Shown here: positions 51,580-59,790 of the stretch, piece by piece
Layout of the letters: each line of letters opens with the position of its first letter
How positions within the stretch are numbered: position 1 is the stretch's first letter
Assembly (NCBI GenBank): GCA_015075225.1
Contig: JABTUQ010000005.1
Location: 107,075 to 171,074 of the forward strand
Reading direction: 5' to 3'
Length of the DNA: 64,000 nt
Source of the DNA: Burkholderiales bacterium
GTDB lineage: Bacteria; Pseudomonadota; Gammaproteobacteria; Burkholderiales; Nitrosomonadaceae
Position numbers and translations under genes: made by a program
Notes under the pieces: generated by a model
Database searches by the model: none
Seen by the model: only the letters and a program-made list of their open reading frames with translations
Told to the model about the DNA's origin: nothing

Positions 51580-52053
51580 TCACCCGGGTGGCACGAGCAC
51601 GCGCATCTGGTCGCCCCAGCCGTTGGGCCAGGGGCGGCGCATAACCTTCTCCAGCACGGCGTCAGGCGAACCCGCCAGCCGTTCCACGACATCCGGGGCC
51701 AGGAGCGTCAGCCGCATGACCCGGCGCACCTAGTGTCACGTCCATGCCTCGGCCTCGGCGATCTCGGCTACTGATGCCGCCCGCTGCTCATCCAGAAGGC
51801 GTTGCCAGTGGTGCGCCAGTCCGAGCGCCCGCATCAACGCGGTGTCCTGCGCGGCCGACCGGGCTTCCCGCTCCCGGGTGGCCTCGGACAGAAATTCCTG
51901 CGGCGCGTCCAAGGGCGTGATGACCTGCTTCTTCAGCCCCCGCTTCACCAGCGTCCAGGGCACGAAGGTTTCCAGTTGCACGCCGCCTGCCGGGTTCGGC
52001 AGTTGATAGGTGACCGGATCACCCTTGAACCGGCCCCGGTGCTTCTTGCTCAT
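51580..52053 (-). CDS. Small HTH protein, second copy, with disrupted middle
   Basis: The intact frame gives 105 residues and stops at 51736, but the same frame continues with VRRVMRLTLLAPDVVERLAG to a TGA at 51580. Two in-frame stops separate the parts. One base added before ATG and one removed after it restores EAEGMDVT-VRRVMRLTLLAPD, with no net shift. The repaired protein (~157 residues) aligns with the gene just upstream: SVAEIAEAE/SGSDIARAE and the shared MRLTLLAPD. I take it as a paralogue, possibly a DNA-binding helper of the recombinase. It overlaps the upstream gene by 4 bases. Confidence 0.6.
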
Positions 52054-52421
52054 GCGTCCTCCTCAAAGCGCTTCACGATCTGGCGTTGCGCCTCCCAATC
52101 CACCGGCAGCGGGTTGCGCTGGAACCAGATCAGGTTCATCCGGCGCGGCTGCCGCCCGGCCATCAGCAGTTCGAGGATGTCAGGCGCGAGCAGGGTCAGG
52201 CGCATCAGCTCGTTGGGCACCGAGGGGTGCAGTCCTTCGGCCCGGGCAATGTCTGATCCACTCTTCATCACACCGGTGTCCACGAGGTGCTGCCAGTAGA
52301 AACCGCGTGCCACCCCCTCCAGCAGCGTCACATCGTGAACGTGGCGGTCGTCGGCGGCCACCCGCCGCGCGCCCCGGCGGCGAAACGTCAGGGGCACGAA
52401 GGTTTCCAGTGTGTCGTCCAT
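52050..52421 (-). CDS. Small HTH-like protein linked to serine recombinase
   Basis: A 123-residue protein with a helix-turn-helix-like core (SGSDIARAEGLHPSVPNELM) and the segment MRLTLLAPDILELLMAG, followed by WFQRNPLPVDWEAQR. Proteins of this kind commonly follow serine recombinase genes in proteobacterial elements; function unknown. The start overlaps the recombinase stop (TGATG), so it is translated together with it. Confidence 0.72.
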   Translation of the reverse strand: MDDTLETFVPLTFRRRGARRVAADDRHVHDVTLLEGVARGFYWQHLVDTGVMKSGSDIARAEGLHPSVPNELMRLTLLAPDILELLMAGRQPRRMNLIWFQRNPLPVDWEAQRQIVKRFEEDA

Positions 52422-53800
52422 CAGGCTTCGACCTCCACCAGTTCCGCGCCGATGCCCCTTGGGGCGAACTCACCGATAAGGGCGTCCCAGCCCAGTTCCC
52501 GCCACTTCACCTTGATGCCCTGCACCTCGCCAACGTGGACGAGGTCGATGCGCTCGATCATCAGGTTGGCGATGCGATGGCGCTCGACCAGGAACAACTG
52601 ATCCCACACGTCGTTGAGCCGTCCCATCGCCATCACCGTGGTGGCTTCATCGACCTGTCCGCCGTTGCGCTGGATGTGGCGCACCACCGATGCGATGGAT
52701 TCTGGGCTGGTCAGCACCGTGCGGATTTGGGCCACCACTGCCGCCTCAATCTCCGGTGCAGGCAGGCGTTCGTAGCTCTTGCCCGGTGCCCCGAACCGGC
52801 TTTCCGACTTGGACACGTAGTAGTGGTACTTGCGCCCGTTCTTGCGTGAGTAGGTTGGGTACATCCGTTCGCCCGAGGGGGCGTACAGCAGGCCACGCAG
52901 CAAGGCGTCGGTGCGCGACCGGATCTTGGTTTCCACCGACCGGGCGTGCCCATCCCTGGCCAGCACCGCGTGAACCTTGTCCCACAGTTCCCGGTCGATG
53001 ATCGGCAGGTGAGCGCCGGGGTACCAGTTCCCCTTGTGCGACAACTCGCCCAGGTAGATGCGGTTGCGCAGCAGCTTGTGCAGGTACTTTTTGTCGATGC
53101 GCGTGCCGTTGCGGGTCTGGCCCTCCTGCGTCGTCCAGGCCTTGGTTGTGATGCCGTCGGCGGTGAGATTGACGGCGATCTGGGTCGGAGAGCCGATGGT
53201 CAGCATCTCCTCGAAGGTACGGCGCACCACAGCCGCCTCCGCCTCGTTGATGACCAGGAGGCGGTTGTCGACGTCGTAGCCCAGGGGCGGGACACCGCCC
53301 ATCCACATCCCCTTGCGTTTGGCGGCGGCGATCTTGTCGCGGATGCGCTCGCCAGTGACCTCGCGCTCAAACTGGGCAAAGGACAGCAGGACGTTGAGCA
53401 TCAGCCGACCCATCGAGGTGGTGGTATTGAACTGCTGGGTGACTGACACGAAGGACACCTCGTGGCGCTCGAACACTTCGACCATCTTGGAGAAGTCGGC
53501 CAAGCTGCGCGTCAGGCGGTCGATCTTGTAGACCACGACGATGTCAATCTGGCCGCGCTCAATGTCCGCCATCAGACGTTTCAGCCCGGGCCGATCCGTG
53601 TTGCCGCCTGAGAAGCCAGGGTCGTCGTAGTCGTCAGCCACCGGAATCCAACCCTCGGATCGCTGGCTGGCGACGTAGGCGTGGCCCGCCTCCTTTTGGG
53701 CGTCGATGGAGTTGAACTCCTGGTCAAGCCGTTCATCCGAGGACACCCGACAGTAGACGGCGCAGCGCTTGCGAGCCTTGGTGCTGGCGATCTCGCTCAT
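52421..53800 (-). CDS. Large serine recombinase
   Basis: A 459-residue site-specific recombinase that should integrate and excise the element. The N-terminal resolvase domain has AVYCRVSSDE with the catalytic serine at about residue 20, then DIVVVYKIDRLTRSLADF. The recombinase domain follows (GYDVDNRLLVINEAEAAVV), then a zinc-ribbon-like part with GLLYAPSGERM and a C-terminal coiled segment. The ATG at 53800 has GGGAGGTG upstream and overlaps the DUF2924 stop by 4 bases. Confidence 0.93.
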   Translation of the reverse strand: MSEIASTKARKRCAVYCRVSSDERLDQEFNSIDAQKEAGHAYVASQRSEGWIPVADDYDDPGFSGGNTDRPGLKRLMADIERGQIDIVVVYKIDRLTRSLADFSKMVEVFERHEVSFVSVTQQFNTTTSMGRLMLNVLLSFAQFEREVTGERIRDKIAAAKRKGMWMGGVPPLGYDVDNRLLVINEAEAAVVRRTFEEMLTIGSPTQIAVNLTADGITTKAWTTQEGQTRNGTRIDKKYLHKLLRNRIYLGELSHKGNWYPGAHLPIIDRELWDKVHAVLARDGHARSVETKIRSRTDALLRGLLYAPSGERMYPTYSRKNGRKYHYYVSKSESRFGAPGKSYERLPAPEIEAAVVAQIRTVLTSPESIASVVRHIQRNGGQVDEATTVMAMGRLNDVWDQLFLVERHRIANLMIERIDLVHVGEVQGIKVKWRELGWDALIGEFAPRGIGAELVEVEA

Positions 53801-54246
53801 CGGGCACCTCCCTTGCTCAGGCCAAAGAACAGCGGCCCCGACCAGTGCGCGCCGGTGATGTGGCGGGCCACCGCCGTCAGGCTCTTGAAGTTGCGCCCCT
53901 GGTACTCGAACAGCCCCTCGGCGGTGACCGTCACCCGGTGCTCGCGCTCGCCCCATTCGCGCAGCAGGATCGTGCCCGGCGCGAAATCGAACTCGCGCGG
54001 CTTGGCCCGCAGCTTGATCTTGGAGTGTTTTGCGCCGATGGCTTCTAGGCGCTGCTTGGTCTCGGGCGCAAGGCCACCGAAGGCCTCCTCCTGCAGCTTG
54101 TAGGCGATCCGGGACTCGACGTGCGTGCGGTTGGGGTAGTCCGGGCGGCGCGGGAAATACCGATCCCATACGGTCCAAAGCTCGGACATCGGCAGGCAGG
54201 CCAGCTCCGCGATACGTGCGGCGACGGAAGCTTGTTTCTCGTTCAT
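53797..54246 (-). CDS. DUF2924 protein
   Basis: A 149-residue protein of the DUF2924 type, with the N-terminal LACLPMSELWTVWDRYFP and the C-terminal FKSLTAVARHITGAHWSGPL, which resembles a small DNA-binding fold. These genes almost always sit next to serine recombinases in phages and elements, as here. Start and stop overlap the neighbours on both sides, so it is in the same coupled operon. Confidence 0.85.
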   Translation of the reverse strand: MNEKQASVAARIAELACLPMSELWTVWDRYFPRRPDYPNRTHVESRIAYKLQEEAFGGLAPETKQRLEAIGAKHSKIKLRAKPREFDFAPGTILLREWGEREHRVTVTAEGLFEYQGRNFKSLTAVARHITGAHWSGPLFFGLSKGGAR

Positions 54247-54449
54247 CACAACTTCTCCTCTTGATAGGGGGTTGTATGAACGCGCTGGTCGGGCAGGAAG
54301 CCAAGGCCTCCCCTTGTCGAATTGGCTCTCTGTTTTGGCTCATCCGCAGCAAGGGTGCGGACGATGGCAGCCGCAAGGATGGCGGCGATTTCGCCAGCAC
54401 GGGCGCTGGCGCTCATCTCCGTGGGAGATGCGAGTTCGATGTTCTTCAT
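54246..54449 (-). CDS. Small protein heading the recombinase operon
   Basis: A 67-residue protein with an alanine-rich central helix (AGEIAAILAAAIVRTLAADE) and a polar tail. I do not recognise it. GGAG is 7 bases ahead of the ATG at 54449, and its stop overlaps the DUF2924 start (TGATG). Confidence 0.6.
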   Translation of the reverse strand: MKNIELASPTEMSASARAGEIAAILAAAIVRTLAADEPKQRANSTRGGLGFLPDQRVHTTPYQEEKL

Positions 54450-54539
54450 GACGGCTCCGAGGAATTGCAACCGTCAGAAATAGTGAGCCTGATCGTCCGA
54501 AGCGGATGGCAATTCCGGGTAATCGGCGGCAAAAACTTT

Positions 54540-54605
54540 CGCGTTAACTAAACAGTTGACAGACGGAACTTCTCGCAGTACGCTCCAGGCATTAACTAAT
54601 CACGC
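54540..54605. promoter_or_regulatory. Divergent promoter region with TTAACTAA repeats
   Basis: Between the leftward recombinase operon and the XRE gene, TTAACTAA appears twice: in GTTAACTAAACAGTTGAC at 54543-54560, which is itself an imperfect palindrome, and at 54592-54599. A related palindrome AGTTAACAACT is at 55765. These are good operator candidates for the adjacent XRE repressor. Confidence 0.5.
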
Positions 54606-54620
54606 AACTAGGAAACGACC

Positions 54621-54899
54621 ATGCCTTTCGGAGCCTTCATTCGCAAAAAGCGCGAAGAGAAGAACATCCAGATGAACGAGTTCGCGCGTCAGCTTGAGAT
54701 TTCGCCTGCCTACTGGTCCCGCATCGAACGCGATATGGAAAAACCGCCCAAGGACGAGCTGATCCGCAAGGCAGCAGAGATCTTGGGCATCGACCCGGAC
54801 GACGCCTTTGTCGAAGCCAGTCGCCTGCCGCCGGATATGCGTGAGGATGTGGGCAACGTGGTGCGGATGTACCGCCGGGAAGTCACGGAGAAAAAGTGA
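54621..54899 (+). CDS. XRE-family transcriptional regulator
   Basis: A 92-residue repressor-type protein with a single Cro/C1 HTH (FIRKKREEKNIQMNEFARQL, then ISPAYWSRIER) in residues 5-60. AGGAAACG lies before the ATG. It ends directly at the start of the IrrE-like protease gene, the usual pairing in which the protease cuts the repressor. Confidence 0.9.
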   Translation: MPFGAFIRKKREEKNIQMNEFARQLEISPAYWSRIERDMEKPPKDELIRKAAEILGIDPDDAFVEASRLPPDMREDVGNVVRMYRREVTEKK

Positions 54900-55712
54900 A
54901 TGCCGGTTCTGACCCTCGACTACCGGCATTGCGACCGCAAGCGCCCCAAATTCATCAAGCACGTTGAGATCGAAGCCATCGCAGCACTCGCCCGCCAGCA
55001 ACTGGTGGGAAGCGGTGTTGATGCCATTGCCTTCGACACGCTGCGCCAGATCGACCGTTTGAAGATCAACGGTATCGACTTCGCGCTCGAGGTCAGCACT
55101 GATTGCGAGGTGCATGACGAGGATGGCAACCACGTTTTCGGCATCTGCGAGTATGACCCCTACGCACCAGACACCGCGATGGTGTGCGTGTCGCCCGTCG
55201 GCGAAAAACTCAGTGAGCTGCTGGCTCTGAGCACGCTGGCACATGAACTCGGCCACGCTGTGTTCGATGCCCCAGGCTGGATCATGGACGGCGGCAAAGG
55301 CCCAGGACTGTTCGATGCCCTGGAGCCAGTCGTGCAGCGCGCCTACCGCACCACCACGCCGGACAGCGAGCACTTGGCAAAAGTACCTACAGCCCCATCA
55401 GCAGCAATGGCGACGGAAGTGCATTTTGCCGAGCTGCGTGCCAACGAATTCATGGGCTCGCTGCTGGTGCCGCGCAAGCTCTTGAGCACGGCAGCTGAGG
55501 AGCTGGCATCGGAATACAACGTCAGCATTCATCGTGGCCCGTCGCTTGATCCGGAGATTCCCGGCACCAGCATGCAACTCGCCGCCAGCGACGCCGCCGA
55601 CATGGAATTGCTGCAACGTGCGCTGGCCCTGCGTTTTGGCGTCAATCCACGCTTTGTGCAGGTGCGCCTGCAACGCTACGGCCTGATCCGCCCGGAGAAC
55701 GCCGTGCGCTGA
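54900..55712 (+). CDS. ImmA/IrrE-family metallopeptidase
   Basis: A 270-residue zinc protease. The motif LAHELGHAVF (HEXXH) is at about residues 118-122, followed by ELRANEFMGSLLVP, which supplies the third ligand and the fold signature. The C-terminal part has a helical tail. ImmA-type proteases relieve repression by cutting the partner XRE protein. No gap separates the two genes, so they are coupled. A terminator follows. Confidence 0.9.
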   Translation: MPVLTLDYRHCDRKRPKFIKHVEIEAIAALARQQLVGSGVDAIAFDTLRQIDRLKINGIDFALEVSTDCEVHDEDGNHVFGICEYDPYAPDTAMVCVSPVGEKLSELLALSTLAHELGHAVFDAPGWIMDGGKGPGLFDALEPVVQRAYRTTTPDSEHLAKVPTAPSAAMATEVHFAELRANEFMGSLLVPRKLLSTAAEELASEYNVSIHRGPSLDPEIPGTSMQLAASDAADMELLQRALALRFGVNPRFVQVRLQRYGLIRPENAVR

Positions 55713-55731
55713 TCATCACCATCCCATCCGC

Positions 55732-55755
55732 GCCGACCTCGCGTCGGCATTTTTT
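55732..55755 (+). terminator. Terminator between IrrE gene and the unknown pair
   Basis: GCCGAC and GTCGGC form a stem over CTCGC, followed by ATTTTTT. It separates the XRE-IrrE unit from the two unknown genes downstream. Confidence 0.8.
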
Positions 55756-55809
55756 GAATCTCGCAGTTAACAACTCGCGCAATCGCGCACTTTACGAAGG
55801 AGTCTGCCT

Positions 55810-57234
55810 ATGCCTACCGGTCACACCACCACCGCCCAGCAGGAGAAAGCGGTCAACCCGAAGTCGTCACCGAAGCGGGCGCGCGAGCAACGGTCAGATG
55901 ATGGCCCTGCCATCCTGCCCGGAATGGAGCATTTCGTCGATCTGCTGCGCAAGGTCAAGCGTCCGGCGCTGGTGGTGCGCCTGCTTGAACTGGCCAGCGG
56001 CGATGCGTTGCCGGAACTTCAGGCATTGGCCGATGCCTCGAAAGGAAAACTGCCGGTCGAATCCCGTCAGGCATTTTTCCACTGCGTGGCCAAACTGGAT
56101 GCTGCCATCCGCCTGCGCCTCGAGGATGCCGTCGAACGAGTGATCCTGCTCAGCGATGACTACGGCGCTCAAGCTGTTCAGGCGGTGCTCGACGCCAGGC
56201 GCGAAGACGATGCCACCGTGCTCGCAATGCCCAGCGACCGCCATAGCCGCGCATTGCACCTCTATCTCCTGCAGGAGTTTCCCGAGGCTGGAGCACGCCG
56301 CGAAGCGCGCTTCGATCACGCGGAGCACGAACAGGTGATGCACCGCCAGTGGAAAAGCGAGCACTTCTCCAGCCACTACCTTGGCCCCAAGGGCGTGGAG
56401 CCGAAAAATGGCGATGACATCCAGGAAGCACTTCGCACACGGATTGCAGAGCTGTTCCCGCATGTGCCGAAAGAGCAAATCCTGATCGAGCAGTTTGTGC
56501 GGTGCGGCTTGTCCCACGCACAGCGCGATGACGATGAAGATGCCGACGACGAGCCGCTGACACAGCTGCACACGCTGTGCGCAACCTTCAATGGTTCTAC
56601 GGCGCATTACCGGCAGGTGGAAGACGGCCAAGTGGTCGACCACGAGGAACCAGCTGCCATGTCGGCACGCTTTTCCTGGGAACCGGCAACCGGGGCGCTG
56701 ACAGTGTTCTGCGAAGACCGGGAAAAGCGCCGGGAGCTTGCCACCATCTTCCGCGACGTGGCGCTGGCGCACGAGGGCGCGATTGACGACATGCCGATGC
56801 GTCAATTCGATCTGCTCGGGTTCTCGACCTCGGCCATGCTCAAGCGGCTGGAGCAGGATCGCATCGCGGACATCGAGCGCATCGACATTCTTCAGATCAA
56901 GGTGGCCAAGCCCTTTGAACAGTTGCTCGAGCTTGGCGGCAAGACCGTCGCTCGGCAGCTGGCGAGCAAGATGGAGATCACCCGCGATCGGCGTGACAGC
57001 CGCAACGTCTATCAGGTCGCCTACGAGGATTACAGCGCCGAAGATCTGAGCCAGTACGCACTGGTACAGGTGAAGCTGGTGATGCGCATGGCGACACAGC
57101 CCCACCGCAAGGCGCACAACGTCGCCGTCCAGATCACAGCCCCCAACGGCCTGAACGACAAGAGTAAGACCGAGGACGACCGCAAGCGCGTACTGGAGCA
57201 GTTGATTCGCCTCGGCGTCTTGAGCGAATTCTGA
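55810..57234 (+). CDS. Unrecognised 474-residue protein
   Basis: I do not recognise this protein. The N-terminus is basic and polar; then a helical domain to about 115; a histidine/charged segment around 143-190 (PSDRHSRALHLYLL, DHAEHEQVMHRQW); an acidic stretch at about 239-248; and a C-terminal domain from 270 that looks alpha/beta (ARFSWEPATGALTVFCED) and ends QLIRLGVLSEF. No signal peptide or membrane helix. ACGAAGGAG precedes the ATG. A frame on the other strand of equal length is a GC-rich shadow. The gene forms a pair with the next, 13 bases away. Confidence 0.8.
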   Translation: MPTGHTTTAQQEKAVNPKSSPKRAREQRSDDGPAILPGMEHFVDLLRKVKRPALVVRLLELASGDALPELQALADASKGKLPVESRQAFFHCVAKLDAAIRLRLEDAVERVILLSDDYGAQAVQAVLDARREDDATVLAMPSDRHSRALHLYLLQEFPEAGARREARFDHAEHEQVMHRQWKSEHFSSHYLGPKGVEPKNGDDIQEALRTRIAELFPHVPKEQILIEQFVRCGLSHAQRDDDEDADDEPLTQLHTLCATFNGSTAHYRQVEDGQVVDHEEPAAMSARFSWEPATGALTVFCEDREKRRELATIFRDVALAHEGAIDDMPMRQFDLLGFSTSAMLKRLEQDRIADIERIDILQIKVAKPFEQLLELGGKTVARQLASKMEITRDRRDSRNVYQVAYEDYSAEDLSQYALVQVKLVMRMATQPHRKAHNVAVQITAPNGLNDKSKTEDDRKRVLEQLIRLGVLSEF

Positions 57235-57247
57235 GGGAGCGTCGACG

Positions 57248-58177
57248 ATGTCATTGCATCTACGCTTCTTCACCGCCATCGACAGGCTGTCGAGCCTGGA
57301 TACACCAGTGCTGGCCACAACGTTCGGACGTGACCGTTCTCAGCTCCTGCAGCGGGGCTGGATCACCGACGAGGGTCATCTCACGCATGTCATGGCCCCG
57401 TTCCTCGACTCTGAATGCGAGGTCGAGATCGAGGCCGATCCCGATGCGGGCTGCTACCGCTATCGCAGTCCGCTGGATGGGCGCACTGTGGTGCAGCCCT
57501 TGAACGAGATCGCACTGTGCGGTATCCAGATCGAACGATGGCTGACCGATCTGGCACGCATGGTGGGCATCGAAGATCGGCGACGTGCCAGCCGCCCATG
57601 CCTCACGCCACAGCATCTCTGGCATCTCGGCGACCTGCGCGTCGCCGGGACGCATGATTTTGCCCCGGTGTTTGTTGGGCGCGCGTGGGCACGTGCGCCA
57701 GCCGTCAATACATCTTCTGTTCTGGCTGATCCTGCATGGTCACGCGGCGGTGTGATTTTGCAGGCCCGCCAAGTTCAGGCAGATCTGCCCCGTGATCATG
57801 TGATCCGGGCGCTCGATGAGTTCGTTCGCCTGGACGATGGGCAGGATGTTTTCGATGCAAGCGCATTCGACCGCGTGCTGCGCGGCTACGTCACGCCTAG
57901 CGGTGAGTCCGAGCCATTGCAGTACCTGCAGGGCACCCGCGTGAAATTGCCTCACTTTGCTTCATCACGATTGGTGAGTGATACGCGCGCAGCAATTCTG
58001 AAAGTGATGTGGGGCGTGGAAGGCAAGACACCTCCGGCCATGAAGTGGGCAGACGTCAAGACGCAAGTTCACTCTGCTGCCCGGTCATTTGATGAGGCCT
58101 TTGGTGACAAGGAAACAAGAGAGGACTTCCTCGTTCTCGTGAAGTCTGGCGGCTACTACCAAGTGCGCCGCCAGTAG
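57248..58177 (+). CDS. Unrecognised 309-residue protein
   Basis: I do not recognise this protein either. It is soluble, with an N-terminal helix-turn-helix-like start (FFTAIDRLSSLDTPVLATTF), a mixed core with HLWHLGDLRVAGTHDFAPVF near 120-140, and a helical C-terminus ending YYQVRRQ. No Walker, HEXXH or nuclease motif is evident. AGGGAG lies ahead of the ATG, and it follows the 474-residue gene by 13 bases, so the two are cotranscribed and probably act together. Confidence 0.8.
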   Translation: MSLHLRFFTAIDRLSSLDTPVLATTFGRDRSQLLQRGWITDEGHLTHVMAPFLDSECEVEIEADPDAGCYRYRSPLDGRTVVQPLNEIALCGIQIERWLTDLARMVGIEDRRRASRPCLTPQHLWHLGDLRVAGTHDFAPVFVGRAWARAPAVNTSSVLADPAWSRGGVILQARQVQADLPRDHVIRALDEFVRLDDGQDVFDASAFDRVLRGYVTPSGESEPLQYLQGTRVKLPHFASSRLVSDTRAAILKVMWGVEGKTPPAMKWADVKTQVHSAARSFDEAFGDKETREDFLVLVKSGGYYQVRRQ

Positions 58178-58271
58178 AAGTCGTAGTTTTTTCCGGAGCC
58201 CGATCCGGATTCAGTCCGTAGTTCCATGCGGAGACTTCGATGTGCCCATTTCATCTAGGAGGCACATCGAA

Positions 58272-58535
58272 ATGCAAACCCAAGTTCCAGCAACCCAAAC
58301 AGGTCGGGATTCCTTCCGACCCAACCCCGGCAGTGCCGTGTGCATCGCCCTCGACGAAAACGAGCTCGCCATCCGCTGGGGGCTCTCCGTCAAGACCCTG
58401 CGCCGCTGGCGTCAGGAACAGCTCGGACCGATCTACTGCAAGCTCGGCCGCCGGGTCACCTACCTCCTGCACGAAATCGAAGCCTTTGAGCGGCGCGTCT
58501 CGCGTTACTCCAGCTTCACTCGTGCGTATCAGTGA
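58272..58535 (+). CDS. Small HTH (MerR/AlpA-like) protein
   Basis: An 87-residue protein with a winged HTH of the AlpA/excisionase type: LDENELAIRWGLSVKTLRRW, then KLGRRVTYLLHEIEAFERR. Such proteins act as excision or transcription factors of elements. AGGAGG is ten bases ahead of the ATG at 58272; a GTG at 58242 would add ten residues. Confidence 0.8.
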   Translation: MQTQVPATQTGRDSFRPNPGSAVCIALDENELAIRWGLSVKTLRRWRQEQLGPIYCKLGRRVTYLLHEIEAFERRVSRYSSFTRAYQ

Positions 58536-58546
58536 GGAGGACGGCC

Positions 58547-59023
58547 ATGAGCGATCTAACCATCTTCCCCGCCGACATCGCCGAGATGTCCGTCAGCCAA
58601 CTGGCTGCACTGCCGCCCGAGCAGAAGCGCGAGATCGACAAGAACCTCCACGCGGCTATCGACTGGCTCAAGAAGGCCCGCACCAAGTTCGACGCGGCGC
58701 TGGATCAGTGCTACGGCGAGCAGGCCCGCGCCGCGCTGCGTGAATCCGGCCGCGATTTCGGCACCGCCCACATCAGCGATGGCCCGCTGCGGCTCAAGTT
58801 CGAGTTGCCCAAGAAGGTCAGCTGGAACCAGCAGCAATTGACCGAAATCGCCGAACGCATCGTGGCATCAGGCGAGAAGGTCGAGGGCTACCTCGACATC
58901 AAGTTGTCCGTCTCCGAATCCCGCTTCACGAACTGGCCGCCTGCCTTGCAGCAGCAGTTCGCCGCCGCTCGCACCGTGGATTCCGGCAAGCCGTCTTTCA
59001 CTCTTTCCCTTGATTCGGAGTAA
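58547..59023 (+). CDS. Phage-type hypothetical protein (158 aa)
   Basis: A 158-residue acidic, mostly helical protein (EQKREIDKNLHAAIDWLKKA; SWNQQQLTEIAERIVASGE). It heads the run of genes that ends in the primase and is found in similar modules, but I know no function for it. GAGGAGG precedes the ATG, and its stop overlaps the next start (TAATG). Confidence 0.65.
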   Translation: MSDLTIFPADIAEMSVSQLAALPPEQKREIDKNLHAAIDWLKKARTKFDAALDQCYGEQARAALRESGRDFGTAHISDGPLRLKFELPKKVSWNQQQLTEIAERIVASGEKVEGYLDIKLSVSESRFTNWPPALQQQFAAARTVDSGKPSFTLSLDSE

Positions 59024-59790
59024 TGGCCATGAGTGCAATCATTCCCTTCCAGTTTGAAGCGCACGCTGTGCGCGTTCAGGTCGACGACGCGGGCCAGCCG
59101 TGGTTCAACGCCGCCGACGTCTGCGCGGCTTTGGAACTCTCGAATCCGCGCGATGCTCTCGCCAAACACGTCGATTCGGATGATGTCGCAAAACGCGACA
59201 TCATCGACAACCTTGGACGCACCCAGCGCGCCAACCACGTCAACGAGTCGGGTCTCTACGCCCTGATCCTCGGCAGCACCAAGGATGCCGCTAAGCGCTT
59301 CAAACGTTGGGTGACCAGCGAGGTGCTGCCCGCGATCCGCAAGACCGGCAGCTATGCCGTTCCCGCTGCGCTGGCGGCCTTGCCTGCACCGACCCATGAC
59401 CGTGTATCCGCGATTCTGCTGATCGGCGAGGCTGTGGCGAAGGTGCCGGGCGTCAAGCCGGGCATCGCAGCTGCGGCAACGCTCACCTGCATTCAGGAGA
59501 ACACGGGCATCACCACCGAGGTGCTGCGCCGCGCGCTGCCGTCGGCCAACGAACCGATCTGCGCGCTCAACGCCACCCAGCTCGGCAAGCTGCTCAACCG
59601 CTCGGCCAAAGCTACGAACCAGATGCTGGCAGCGGCTGGCCTGCAGTTCCGGAACGACCGTGACGAATGGGAACTGACCGAGGCTGGTGAAGCATGGGCC
59701 GAGGCCATGCCGTACTCGCGCAACGGCCACAGCGGCTACCAGATCCTCTGGAATCCCGCCGTCGCCGATGAACTGAAGGAGGCCGCGTGA
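59023..59790 (+). CDS. Bro-N domain protein (phage antirepressor-like)
   Basis: A 255-residue protein with the BRO N-terminal DNA-binding domain: VRVQVDDAGQPWFNAADVCA, ALELSNPRDALAKHVD, and LYALILGSTKDAAKRFKRWV with VLPAIRKTGSY. A different helical domain follows from about 120. The usual role is phage antirepression or DNA binding. Starts at 59023 or 59029 are both possible. It overlaps the genes on both sides. Confidence 0.85.
   Translation: MAMSAIIPFQFEAHAVRVQVDDAGQPWFNAADVCAALELSNPRDALAKHVDSDDVAKRDIIDNLGRTQRANHVNESGLYALILGSTKDAAKRFKRWVTSEVLPAIRKTGSYAVPAALAALPAPTHDRVSAILLIGEAVAKVPGVKPGIAAAATLTCIQENTGITTEVLRRALPSANEPICALNATQLGKLLNRSAKATNQMLAAAGLQFRNDRDEWELTEAGEAWAEAMPYSRNGHSGYQILWNPAVADELKEAA

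Noticed and set aside
52010-52849. 279-codon open frame on the plus strand
   Set aside because: Antisense to the recombinase, which has clear catalytic motifs.
55894-57318. 474-codon open frame on the minus strand
   Set aside because: It mirrors the plus-strand 474-residue gene in GC-rich DNA. The plus frame has a ribosome site, follows a terminator and pairs with a cotranscribed gene; the minus product has shadow-like composition.
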